DNA from: a virus
Direction: 5' to 3' (one strand)
DNA: 23,437 nt
Virus record (IMG/VR): IMGVR_UViG_3300032182_000104
Span: 1 to 23,437 of that record
Position numbers and translations under genes: made by a program. A model generated the notes under the pieces. That model made no database searches. It saw only the letters and a list, made by a program, of their open reading frames with translations, and had not been told where the DNA came from. The first letter of the stretch is position 1. Each line of letters begins with the position of its first letter. This document shows, in pieces, positions 15,123-22,070 of the stretch.

Positions 15123-15129
15123 TAAATAA
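15123..15129 (+). promoter_or_regulatory. Possible late promoter for the gp4 operon
   Basis: CTAAATAAG on the plus strand, 27 nt before the gp4 ATG, is a degenerate match to the late core. It faces the stronger minus-strand late promoter at 15148-15154. Confidence 0.4.
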
Positions 15130-15147
15130 GAATAGTTGGTCCAACTA

Positions 15148-15154
15148 TATTTAT
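15148..15154 (-). promoter_or_regulatory. T4-like late promoter for the tube-fold gene
   Basis: The minus strand reads TGATAAATATAG, with core ATAAATA. It lies 28 nt upstream of the GTG start chosen for the tube-fold gene and directly beside the ATG of the divergent gp4 gene. Confidence 0.6.
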
Positions 15155-15155
15155 C

Positions 15156-15617
15156 ATGGCATATTCAGGTGTTTATAAACCAACCAACCCACGGAAGTAC
15201 AAAGGTAATCCAACCAGGATTATTTTCCGCTCTCTCTGGGAGCGCAAGTTCATGTTCTTCTGTGATCATAATGATAACATAGTTGAGTGGGGCAGCGAGG
15301 AAGTAATCATTCCGTACAAGTGTCCTACTGATGGCAGGGTACACAGATACTATCCAGATTTTTATATCAAGGTGAAGGATAGGACAGGGCGTTACCAGAA
15401 GTACATCATTGAAGTGAAACCAAAGAAGCAAACTCAACCACCTAATGAGAAACCAAAACGTAAGACTGCCGCTTGGAAGAAAGAAGTCTTTACATTCATG
15501 AAGAACCGTGCCAAATGGGACGCCGCCGAGGACTTCTGTGAGGATAGGCAGATGAAATTTTTAATCCTAACCGAAGATCACCTAGGAGTAGGCACCCATG
15601 GCAAGAAGAAGAGCTAA
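15156..15617 (+). CDS. 4: gp4 head completion protein (PD-(D/E)XK nuclease fold)
   Basis: A 153-residue T4 gp4-family protein needed in T4 to complete filled heads before tail joining. Seen are YKPTNPRKYKGNPTRIIFRSLWERKF at 7-32 with E29 in the helix, EEVIIPY, YYPDFYIKVKD (65-75) with D68, and IIEVKP with E86 and K88. Together these form a complete TnsA/PD-(D/E)XK nuclease site. The C-terminus KFLILTEDHLGV is typical. It is the first gene of the rightward operon, and its last 20 nt overlap the next gene. No Shine-Dalgarno sequence is visible at its start. Confidence 0.9.
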   Translation: MAYSGVYKPTNPRKYKGNPTRIIFRSLWERKFMFFCDHNDNIVEWGSEEVIIPYKCPTDGRVHRYYPDFYIKVKDRTGRYQKYIIEVKPKKQTQPPNEKPKRKTAAWKKEVFTFMKNRAKWDAAEDFCEDRQMKFLILTEDHLGVGTHGKKKS

Positions 15618-16263
15618 AGGGTTCGGTGGAACCCAGAACAAGTACGAAACTATCTTCGAGAAAGTTAGTGCAGCAACTAACGGTGAGAAAAAACCAATAT
15701 CCTGGTACAAAGAGAAGGTAAAGACTCTGGCCGCTACATACGAGACAGAACCTGAACGAGTATTGAGAAAAGAGAAGAGAGATAACAGTGACCAAGTGCA
15801 GGATGAAAACATCTTGCGTAAGACTGTGAAGGATGGACACCTATACTTCTTTGAGTATCAGGCCAAGTCAAAGTGGTTACCATACTATGATAAGTTTCCT
15901 CTTGTTTATATCATAAAAGATATGGGAGAAGAGTTTTACGGAGCGAATTTACACTACATCAATCCCAAACAAAGAGTTAAGGTCATACAAAAACTAGAGC
16001 GTGGACTCATAGATATGCCTCGCTCTATCGTACATAAATATATCAAGGCACACTGTAAGAGTCTCTTCCTTGACCTTGCAATAAGTGAGTGGCAAACATC
16101 CATCTTCCTGCCTGTTGAAGACTTCGTTATTACTAAAGGATCTGGTAAGATTCCATACGAAAGAGAACTAGTATGGGCAGAAACAGATTCCAAAGATCGT
16201 CTCAAAGCACAACGAATCATCAAAGGATATGGTAAACAATCAGATAAGGAGATGGTGAAGTAA
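15598..16263 (+). CDS. Conserved T4-like phage protein of unknown function
   Basis: A 221-residue protein. The first 65 residues are basic (MARRRAKGFGG, WYKEKVKTLAATYETEPERVLR). The core HLYFFEYQAKSKWLPYYDKF, PLVYIIKDM, YGANLHYINPKQRVKVI is a pattern I recall from uncharacterised virion-associated genes of marine T4-like phages. In T4 the gene next to 4 is gene 2 (DNA end protector), so a gp2-like role is possible but unproven. Translation is supported by GGAG nine bases before the ATG. The TAA overlaps the ATG of gp48. Confidence 0.7.
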   Translation: MARRRAKGFGGTQNKYETIFEKVSAATNGEKKPISWYKEKVKTLAATYETEPERVLRKEKRDNSDQVQDENILRKTVKDGHLYFFEYQAKSKWLPYYDKFPLVYIIKDMGEEFYGANLHYINPKQRVKVIQKLERGLIDMPRSIVHKYIKAHCKSLFLDLAISEWQTSIFLPVEDFVITKGSGKIPYERELVWAETDSKDRLKAQRIIKGYGKQSDKEMVK

Positions 16264-17234
16264 TGGGTATTCCAGCAAGTCCTTCGGCTTATGGTGATAG
16301 AGATGCTCTCTCCGATCCCATACAAGATTTGGGTGGCAATGAAGTAATTAATATTGGCGTTACATCTTTCGGTAAAACAAACACGTCTGATAGCAATGCC
16401 TTAAGATATCCAAAGCACCAAGCGATCACACAAAATAGTGATTACGTTGCGTTTGAGTTCTACGAATACGAACCACCATTCAATCAAGATAGATCAGGTA
16501 ACCAACGTCAAGAGTATAGCATGTCAGTCAGTGACGATGTTCTTGGCGAGAACGTTGGTAGTGTTTTGATGTATATGCCTGAAGATATTCAGTCAGAATA
16601 CGGTGCTAACTGGGGTGCTGCTGGGTTTGGTTTGATTGCTAAAGAGATTATGTCTGGAGCTGTAGGAAACTTTGATCTCGGAAGTTTTCTAGAGAGTGCT
16701 GGTGGTGGCATCCAAAGAAAATTAATTGATGAAATTGTAAACAATGCAAACAAAGCATTAGGTACTAGCGTAACAACAAACCAAGCGTTGGGAGGAACCG
16801 TAGGAAAGGTTGTCAACCCAAACGTAGAGATGATGTATGAAGCTCCAGAGATGAGAACTTTCTCATTGAGTTTCAAAATGTTTGCATCAACGGCAGATGA
16901 ATCAGAAGAGATCAGGAGAATCTGCAACACCTTTAAGAGGAACATGCTCCCAGAATTTGGTGGTCAGTTCATCAAGGTTCCAAAAATTGTGAAGGTTACC
17001 TTCATGACTGGCAACAGTGCCAACCAGTTCGTATCCCAATTCAAACCATGTGCTGTAAGTAATGTCAGTGTGAACTATACACCTGATGGATCATGGGCTA
17101 CATATAAAGGAGTATCATCATCTACTGGAATGAATGTAGTCGGTGCGCCAGTAGCAACTACACTCACGTTACAGTTCAAAGAACTCAAGATGCTATTTGC
17201 AGATGATATCACAGTAGACGGAGCAAGTTACTGA
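16263..17234 (+). CDS. 48: gp48 baseplate tail-tube cap / tube initiator
   Basis: A 323-residue protein matching cyanophage gp48. In T4, gp48 with gp54 caps the baseplate and starts tube polymerisation. The N-terminal region has LRYPKHQAITQNSDYVAFEFYEY. A Gly/Ala hydrophobic middle (about 115-145) follows. The C-terminal tube-like fold has MYEAPEMRTFSLSFKMF, EEIRRICNTFKRNMLPEF and a final VATTLTLQFKELKML. It is joined to its neighbours by TAATG and TGATG overlaps, which suggests coupled translation of the gp4, unknown, gp48 and gp53 set. Confidence 0.82.
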   Translation: MGIPASPSAYGDRDALSDPIQDLGGNEVINIGVTSFGKTNTSDSNALRYPKHQAITQNSDYVAFEFYEYEPPFNQDRSGNQRQEYSMSVSDDVLGENVGSVLMYMPEDIQSEYGANWGAAGFGLIAKEIMSGAVGNFDLGSFLESAGGGIQRKLIDEIVNNANKALGTSVTTNQALGGTVGKVVNPNVEMMYEAPEMRTFSLSFKMFASTADESEEIRRICNTFKRNMLPEFGGQFIKVPKIVKVTFMTGNSANQFVSQFKPCAVSNVSVNYTPDGSWATYKGVSSSTGMNVVGAPVATTLTLQFKELKMLFADDITVDGASY

Positions 17235-17917
17235 TGTATTTCAATCTAATTCCTAACATTGAATACGATACTAAACCATTAGAGTATCCGTTTACCAAGT
17301 CTGACTTCGTAACTGCGAAGAACTTCTTCAGGAGATACGAAATCAATCCTGATATCTTCAACTACTCTGTATACTATAACAAGTATGCTGTTGATGATGG
17401 TGAGACTCCAGCAACAATTGCTAATGCTACCTATGATAGTCCATTCTATGACTGGGTTGTTATCTTAACCAATAATATAATCAATCCATTGTTTGAGTGG
17501 CCCAGGTCACCTGCTGCAGTGCAGAAGTATGCTGAAAAGAAATATACTAATGCTTATGCTCCACTGTACTATGAGACTGATGAAGTAAAGACGGATCAGT
17601 ATCTCATTGGCGACTCTACTCGTAGAAGAGTATACAACATCGCTCTAAAAGGTGGACTGAAAGTGGATGAGAACTTCTACAACTCACCGTTCTCGTACTG
17701 GGATGGATCTAATACTGTTACTGTTCCTGGTTCATCTGTATGCCACCCCGTAACTGGGTATGATCATGAGCATAAGATGAATGATAACTTTAGAGAAATT
17801 TATTTACTGAAGTCTGGATACCTCACCCAGTTCGTTGATGAATTCAAGAACTCCAACAACTACAAGAGATCGTCAGACTTCGTTTCAAAAAGGCTTAAAA
17901 AAACAGGGGTCAGATGA
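17234..17917 (+). CDS. 53: gp53 baseplate wedge protein
   Basis: A 227-residue T4 gp53-family protein, the wedge subunit that starts joining of wedges around the hub. Family features are MYFNLIPNIEYDTKPLEYPF, FFRRYEINPDIFNYSVYYNKY, the NATYDSPFYDWVVILTNNI block and PLFEWPRSPAAVQKYAEKKY. Its last ten codons (KRLKKTGVR) also encode, on the other strand, the T-run and stem of the gp32 terminator. Confidence 0.9.
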   Translation: MYFNLIPNIEYDTKPLEYPFTKSDFVTAKNFFRRYEINPDIFNYSVYYNKYAVDDGETPATIANATYDSPFYDWVVILTNNIINPLFEWPRSPAAVQKYAEKKYTNAYAPLYYETDEVKTDQYLIGDSTRRRVYNIALKGGLKVDENFYNSPFSYWDGSNTVTVPGSSVCHPVTGYDHEHKMNDNFREIYLLKSGYLTQFVDEFKNSNNYKRSSDFVSKRLKKTGVR

Positions 17918-17922
17918 CCCCC
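17897..17922 (-). terminator. Rho-independent terminator of the gp32 transcript
   Basis: On the minus strand a GGGGTC-ATCT-GACCCC stem (17921-17906) is followed by TGTTTTTTT (17905-17897). The stem and T-run lie within the final codons and stop of gp53 on the plus strand. Confidence 0.85.
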
Positions 17923-17926
17923 GTAT

Positions 17927-17984
17927 CTACTTAAAAAGTAGTGCATAGTATGTTGCGATAACCAGGAGGGTCAAGCAGACCCTC
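17927..17984. repeat. Two further hairpins in the gp53-gp32 gap
   Basis: CTACTT-AAA-AAGTAG at 17927-17941 and GAGGGTC-AAGCA-GACCCTC at 17966-17984... the latter stem closes at 17966-17972 and 17978-17984. Neither has a T-run. They probably shape the gp32 mRNA 3' end or slow convergent transcription. Confidence 0.55.
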
Positions 17985-17997
17985 TCATAGTTCCACC

Positions 17998-18897
17998 TCA
18001 TTCTTCAGCGAGCTTCTGGAAGTAGGACAGAGCATCGTCGTCATCAGTAGATGAGGATCCGAAACTCTCGGAAGAAGACACAGTGATGTCAGAATCATTG
18101 AAACCACCGATGGGAGCGGGGTCTTGCTCCTCTTCTTCTTGTGCCTGTTGAACAGGGCGCGGGGCCGACAGACCAAGCACAGCATTCAGACGGTTCTCAA
18201 CAGCATCATACTCTTTGAACTCACTGGGAGCAGTGAATGCTTCCAGACTGTATGCTTGCTTCCAGATTGCTTCCATCTCGTCGTCATCAGGAGACAGAGC
18301 AGCAGGAGCAGTGAACTCGGACGCATCGTAGTTCCAGTAACCAGCGACGGTACGAATCTTCAGCTTGAAGTTAGCACCTTCCCAGAAATCAAATACATTT
18401 ACAGGAGATTCGTCTTGAAATTCAGGTTGCATGGCAGCGATGATCTTGTCATGGATCTTCTTGCCATACTTATAAAGGAAGACTTTCCCTCCATTTTCAG
18501 GGTGCTTGGGGTCACTCACAACGAGGATGTTGGAGTAGTATTCAAGCTTGCGCTTCTGCTTACGCGCAGTTTCCTTGTCGCTCTCAACACCACTGTTCCA
18601 CAGCTTGTTGTTGTGGGCACAGACAGGACACTGGTCGCCCTTGGTGGTGAGGCAGTTCTCGATCAACCAACCGCCAGGACCTTGGAAGGCGTGACGATAC
18701 AGTTTTGCCCAGGGGAGGGTCTCACCCTCGGGTGCGGGAAGGAAACGGATGACTGCGTAACCGTTCCCCGAAGCGTCAAGTTCGGGCTTCCACAGACGTT
18801 CGTCGGCACCACCTGAAGTAGTGCTGGACTTGGTGAGTTCCTTCTGGAGGAAGTCAAAGTTGGTCTGGGACTTGCGCTTAAGATCTGCAAAAGACAT
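17998..18897 (-). CDS. 32: gp32 single-stranded DNA-binding protein
   Basis: A 299-residue T4 gp32 family protein that coats ssDNA in replication, repair and recombination. Residues 1-20 (SFADLKRKSQTNFDFLQKEL) form the basic cooperativity domain. The core carries the zinc site H69-x12-C82-x7-C90-x2-C93, close to the T4 spacing of His64, Cys77, Cys87, Cys90. The C-terminus is acidic (EEEEQDPAPIGG and SSSTDDDDALSYFQKLAEE), the usual partner-binding tail. A strong promoter at 18979-18951 gives a leader of about 45 nt with a small hairpin, and a terminator lies past the stop. No Shine-Dalgarno sequence is visible. Confidence 0.93.
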   Translation of the reverse strand: MSFADLKRKSQTNFDFLQKELTKSSTTSGGADERLWKPELDASGNGYAVIRFLPAPEGETLPWAKLYRHAFQGPGGWLIENCLTTKGDQCPVCAHNNKLWNSGVESDKETARKQKRKLEYYSNILVVSDPKHPENGGKVFLYKYGKKIHDKIIAAMQPEFQDESPVNVFDFWEGANFKLKIRTVAGYWNYDASEFTAPAALSPDDDEMEAIWKQAYSLEAFTAPSEFKEYDAVENRLNAVLGLSAPRPVQQAQEEEEQDPAPIGGFNDSDITVSSSESFGSSSTDDDDALSYFQKLAEE

Positions 18898-18929
18898 AGG
18901 ATTGTTCGGATAGATTGGATTTGGTTTGT

Positions 18930-18944
18930 GTGACCCCGCGTCAC
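18930..18944 (-). promoter_or_regulatory. 5' leader hairpin of gp32 mRNA
   Basis: The stem is GTGAC/GTCAC with a 5-nt GCGGG loop at the predicted 5' end of the gp32 mRNA. It is followed by about 30 nt of unstructured A/C-rich leader. T4 gp32 represses its own translation through a 5' pseudoknot and an unstructured leader, so an analogous role is possible. Confidence 0.3.
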
Positions 18945-18950
18945 CAACGA

Positions 18951-18979
18951 ATTATAACACAGGCAGAAGGAGGGGTCAA
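18951..18979 (-). promoter_or_regulatory. Sigma70-type promoter for gp32
   Basis: TTGACC (18979-18974), a 17-nt spacer and TATAAT (18956-18951) match at 11 of 12 positions. The -35 box contains the TGA stop of the DUF1825 gene. Confidence 0.8.
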
Positions 18980-19323
18980 GACCCTTCTGCCTCTAGATGC
19001 TTCTTCATCATCTCAACTTTGCTGATCAGATCATCAAAGATCACGTTCGCGTCCTCATGTTCGCTGGCACCATACATCATAGCAGCTTGCTTAATGCTGT
19101 CTGCCATGTCTTGTGCCTCTTGGTTATCTGGCCCACTCAACTTGAGACGGGCGTAGAAAACCTTCTGCTTTTCGATCATCTCTTGGAGCACGTCGAAGTA
19201 TTCCATCTTCTTTTCAGGAGACAACGCAGGGAATGCCACCATGGATTTCATGCAATACTCTTGCATTTTTGCCAGTTCTTGTAGGTCTCCCTGGACCATC
19301 TCGGATCTAAAGAAGTCACTCAT
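18976..19323 (-). CDS. DUF1825 family protein (cyanobacterial type)
   Basis: A 115-residue helical protein. MSDFFRSEMVQGDLQELAKMQEY, FPALSPEKKMEYFDVLQEMIEKQKVFYARLKLS and the C-terminal ANVIFDDLISKVEMMKKHL match the cyanobacterial DUF1825 family (with 'MSREEKLEHVELLEELLEKQ' at the equivalent place). The function is unknown. T4-like cyanophages keep it between gp33 and gp32, the slot of T4 dsbA, hinting at a role in late transcription or DNA handling; that is inference. The ATG overlaps the gp33 TGA (ATGA). Confidence 0.82.
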   Translation of the reverse strand: MSDFFRSEMVQGDLQELAKMQEYCMKSMVAFPALSPEKKMEYFDVLQEMIEKQKVFYARLKLSGPDNQEAQDMADSIKQAAMMYGASEHEDANVIFDDLISKVEMMKKHLEAEGS

Positions 19324-19538
19324 ACCAATAACAATTTTGCTCTGCTAGTTTTCTTGATGTAGTTTAGTTTTTGTGCGTCGTACTTTAACTTTTCTTTTAG
19401 AGGTTTGCTGATCAGTTTAGGAACTGATTCAAGTTCAATCTCATGTGTTTCACAGTAGTGAACAATCGCATCGATATAGTTCATCGAGTTTTCGTATGCA
19501 ATTTTCTCAACGTCCTGCGAAAATCTCGCAGTTGTCAT
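19320..19538 (-). CDS. 33: gp33 late transcription coactivator
   Basis: A 72-residue gp33-like protein. In T4, gp33 binds RNA polymerase and links it to the sliding clamp to fire late promoters. The body is FSQDVEKIAYENSMNYIDAIVHYCETHEIELESVPKLISKPLKEKLKYDAQKLNYIKK in pattern, as in cyanophage gp33. The ATG at 19538 is chosen because GGAGG lies eight bases upstream; an ATG at 19565 overlaps the exonuclease gene and lacks this. The Shine-Dalgarno sequence is built from the final codons of the exonuclease gene. Confidence 0.85.
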   Translation of the reverse strand: MTTARFSQDVEKIAYENSMNYIDAIVHYCETHEIELESVPKLISKPLKEKLKYDAQKLNYIKKTSRAKLLLV

Positions 19539-19542
19539 AAAT

Positions 19543-20235
19543 TTATCCTCCAGTTTTTCTAGCATGTTTTTCTTGATACTCCTTGATGTATGCTTGTAAT
19601 GATAAAAGGTATTCCTTTTTAGGTGGCATAACTTTTACTTGAGTGTCACCATTCTCACAAGCAACAATAGTAACAAGTTTCTTTACAGACAATCCATATA
19701 CTTCCTGCAGCATACATGCGTAGCCACATTCTTGCACATAATAGTCGTAAAGATATTGCTCCTTCTTTGGTGCTTCTGCTGTCTTGAAATCAATGATGGC
19801 CAGTTCTCCCTCATACTCTGCAATGCAGTCCACTCGTCCTGCAATTTGTAAAACGTCAGAGTATAGTGCCGCCTCTTGTAGGTATACCCTATTTATACGA
19901 TCAAGAATTTCACGGGAGGAATGGAACATCGTCCAAGGCAAGGGCATGTCCTTGTACTTCTCGGTATCAAGTTCGTTGTTGATGTAATCTTCAACCAGTT
20001 TATGGTAGCGAGTGCCTCTACCTGCTGCACGGTTAGACTTTGCTTGCGCTTTGTCTTTGCCTACCCGTGCTCGCCATCTGGCAAGACCTGCTTGCTTGGC
20101 GGAGTTGTTGCTGATGACCGTAGTGATTGATGGGTACTGACCACCAGTTGGGGTGAGATAATATCTCTTCCCATCAATCATTTCTGCTGTCATCTCAATA
20201 GGCACAAGGCCATCTACATGGTTAAAGATATGCAT
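19543..20235 (-). CDS. PD-(D/E)XK exonuclease (Cas4/RecB/MGME1-like)
   Basis: A 230-residue nuclease. It has the RecB-family residues: RGTRYHKLVEDY (73-84) with H78, IAGRVDCIAEYEG (131-143) with D136, IIDFKTA (147-153) with D149 and K151, and a following QECGYACML helix. Such enzymes degrade or trim ssDNA or dsDNA ends. The gene sits next to phoH in many T4-like cyanophages. The start overlaps the phoH stop as TGATG. The C-terminal codons provide the Shine-Dalgarno sequence for gp33. Confidence 0.88.
   Translation of the reverse strand: MHIFNHVDGLVPIEMTAEMIDGKRYYLTPTGGQYPSITTVISNNSAKQAGLARWRARVGKDKAQAKSNRAAGRGTRYHKLVEDYINNELDTEKYKDMPLPWTMFHSSREILDRINRVYLQEAALYSDVLQIAGRVDCIAEYEGELAIIDFKTAEAPKKEQYLYDYYVQECGYACMLQEVYGLSVKKLVTIVACENGDTQVKVMPPKKEYLLSLQAYIKEYQEKHARKTGG
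19890..19897 (-). promoter_or_regulatory. Possible late promoter inside the exonuclease gene
   Basis: GTATAAATAGGG on the minus strand is an exact TATAAATA, about 350 nt before gp33. It could give late expression of gp33, DUF1825 and gp32, or be a chance match in Arg-Ile-Asn codons. Confidence 0.35.
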
Positions 20236-20987
20236 CAGAGTCCTAGGTTCATCTTACTAATCAGGTAGGACTTAACAAGTCCAGAGCGAACGATGTCTTC
20301 GATACCATACTCAACCATCGAGAACTCTTTCATGTTCTCAAGGATGCTTTGGAAGTCTAGGATACCAGTGCGCTCTTGTGCTTTCTGCAGGTCAGACTGA
20401 CGAGCATCACCACAGAACATGATCTTGGTGTCTTGACCACAGCGAGTCATGATCGAATCAAGTTCGTGGAAGTTCAGGTTCTGACATTCATCGATGATAA
20501 CAATGGAGTTGTCCAGCGTAGTACCACGGAGGAATGATGTAGACCAGAACGATACAGTTTCCTGTGCCTTCAGATTTTCATAGAGCATCTCAAAGGATGC
20601 ATCATCAGGCATCTCGAACATGTATTTCACCATGTTCTTGTAAGGAATCTGATACAGAGATGCTTTATCTTCATGGGTTCCTGGTAGAAACCCGATCTCT
20701 CTCGTCGCGACCAAGGATCTAACGATATAAACTTTATCATAGGGAGAGTCCTCGTCTAGTACATCACGGAGGGCCAGGTACAAAGCAACAAACGTTTTAC
20801 CTGTACCAGCAGCACCGTAAGCGAAGATGTTTTGTCCCTTACCATACTCCTCAAACATAACACGTTGGTTATCTGTAAGAGGTTCTACTGGTAGTAGATA
20901 GGATGAATTGATAGGTTTCTTTCTCTTCATCATCTTCGTAGACATACCGTTGATGTCAGGTTGATTACGCTTTCTTGCTCTTGCCAT
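20235..20987 (-). CDS. phoH: PhoH-like P-loop ATPase
   Basis: A 250-residue PhoH family protein. It has Walker A GAAGTGKT (58-65), Walker B IVIIDE (162-167, followed by CQN) and the sensor segment FCGDARQSDL (191-200). The first 30 residues are basic (ARARKRNQ .. KMMKRKKP) and may bind nucleic acid. PhoH is a common cyanophage gene whose bacterial homologues respond to phosphate starvation; its biochemical role in phage is unsettled. It is followed directly by the exonuclease gene and preceded by an FmdB-like small gene with three bases between. Confidence 0.93.
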   Translation of the reverse strand: MARARKRNQPDINGMSTKMMKRKKPINSSYLLPVEPLTDNQRVMFEEYGKGQNIFAYGAAGTGKTFVALYLALRDVLDEDSPYDKVYIVRSLVATREIGFLPGTHEDKASLYQIPYKNMVKYMFEMPDDASFEMLYENLKAQETVSFWSTSFLRGTTLDNSIVIIDECQNLNFHELDSIMTRCGQDTKIMFCGDARQSDLQKAQERTGILDFQSILENMKEFSMVEYGIEDIVRSGLVKSYLISKMNLGL

Positions 20988-20990
20988 AGT

Positions 20991-21230
20991 TTACCACTCG
21001 ATAGTTGAATTGCGGATCTTTGATGCTCGGGTCATGATGTCATTCCATCCAGGATGAGTCTTGCTCATCTTGTTTTTCCAGTCACCAACCTCACCGACGC
21101 CAGAGACGCCTGCTTGCCAGTCTTTATCCCACTCGGGATTTTCTTCCCGCCATTTTGTATACTCGGTCATGGTCATGGAGAGTTCTTTCTTCTCCCCAGT
21201 CTCCTTATGAATTACTGGATACGTCGGCAT
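20991..21230 (-). CDS. Small phage protein, FmdB-like N-terminus
   Basis: A 79-residue protein. It starts MPTYPVIHKETGEKKELSM, the PTY(E)F-type strand pattern of FmdB-like phage proteins but without their zinc cysteines. EYTKWREENPEWDKDW and GEVGDWKNKMSKTHPGWNDIM follow. Function unknown; such proteins are common beside phoH or regA-like genes in T4-like phages. The ATG at 21230 has AGGAG seven bases upstream; an ATG at 21257 has no such site. Confidence 0.8.
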   Translation of the reverse strand: MPTYPVIHKETGEKKELSMTMTEYTKWREENPEWDKDWQAGVSGVGEVGDWKNKMSKTHPGWNDIMTRASKIRNSTIEW

Positions 21231-21435
21231 CTTCTTTCTCCTTTTTGTTGAATCCAAATGGTCCTGTAAGTTTCTCTTCTAGTGCCACCTTCAAAGCAAC
21301 CCCACCGATTGCTTCCATGACTTTGAGAACATCTTCTGTCCTGGCACCATCGCCAAGTTCTTTGGCAACGTAACGATACTTCGGCCAGAAGTTCTCGCCC
21401 GCCTTCTCATAATCTTCAAGTGTAAGTAGTTTCAT
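21205..21435 (-). CDS. Small conserved phage protein
   Basis: A 76-residue protein. MKLLTLEDYEKAGENFWPKYRYVAKELGDGARTEDVLKVMEAIGGVALKVALEEK is mostly helical, and the acidic tail KKEKEDADVSSNS overlaps the next gene by 26 nt. The overlap carries the next gene's Shine-Dalgarno sequence. Function unknown. The ATG at 21435 overlaps the thyX TGA (ATGA); an ATG two codons earlier is possible. Confidence 0.78.
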   Translation of the reverse strand: MKLLTLEDYEKAGENFWPKYRYVAKELGDGARTEDVLKVMEAIGGVALKVALEEKLTGPFGFNKKEKEDADVSSNS

Positions 21436-22070
21436 AACCATTCAAGTGCTTCAGATACTGTAGGGAATTGCTCGACAAAGATATCTTTGCAAGCGTTAGC
21501 GATGTCCATGTGTTCTTTCTGTGTTCCATTAGCAGAACGCAGTTGGATATAATGGATCCATGAGCGACATGAACCGCTCATGTATAATCTTGTGGGTACG
21601 GCGAGGGGGAGTACAAAACGAGCACACTCCTTTGCGATATCAGCATCGAGCATGTCTTTATATAGCTTCATTCCTTCATCAAAGTGCTTCTGCATTTTGA
21701 TCTGGAACTCCTGCCGTGTGAAAGGATCGATGTCATCAATAGAGTTCTGTCGATTCTTTGTGTCTTGACGACGCAGATCAGGTAGAGGGATCTTGTCTGC
21801 CAACATAGAACTGTCAGCATACCGTTGGGAAAACTCTTGATATGTGAAGCTACGGTGCCTCAAAATTTGAGCTGCCAGTCCCCTGGTAGTTTCAATCTCA
21901 AGAGTCATGAATGCCTGCTCAAAGACAGACCAGTGTTGATGCTTTACACAATACTTAAGGAGTCCCGCTACCTTCGGGTTCTCCTGGTTGTTCGGATTGC
22001 TGACTCTCGCTACGTACCCCATCGTCTTCTCCGCCTCTGGGGTCACTGAAATCAGTCTCACGTTCGACAT
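21432..22070 (-). CDS. thyX: FAD-dependent thymidylate synthase ThyX
   Basis: A 212-residue ThyX. It makes dTMP from dUMP using methylene-tetrahydrofolate, FAD and NADPH, feeding phage DNA synthesis. The ThyX motif RHR-x7-S is RHRSFTYQEFSQRY at 71-84. YCVKHQHWSVFEQAFMTLEI (40-59) and SWIHYIQLRSANGTQKEHMDIA near the C-terminus are family blocks. The ATG at 22070 is taken rather than a TTG six bases upstream. About 116 nt of its 5' end overlap the C-terminal part of the preceding gene in another frame. Confidence 0.94.
   Translation of the reverse strand: MSNVRLISVTPEAEKTMGYVARVSNPNNQENPKVAGLLKYCVKHQHWSVFEQAFMTLEIETTRGLAAQILRHRSFTYQEFSQRYADSSMLADKIPLPDLRRQDTKNRQNSIDDIDPFTRQEFQIKMQKHFDEGMKLYKDMLDADIAKECARFVLPLAVPTRLYMSGSCRSWIHYIQLRSANGTQKEHMDIANACKDIFVEQFPTVSEALEWL

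Noticed and set aside
16034-16040. ATAAATA on the plus strand inside the 221-residue gene as a late promoter for gp48
   Set aside because: It coincides with His-Lys-Tyr-Ile codons, lies 220 nt from gp48, and gp48 is coupled to its upstream neighbour by TAATG.
18124-18816. 230-codon plus-strand frame opposite gp32
   Set aside because: gp32 is unambiguous on the other strand; the frame has no start signals and no recognisable product.
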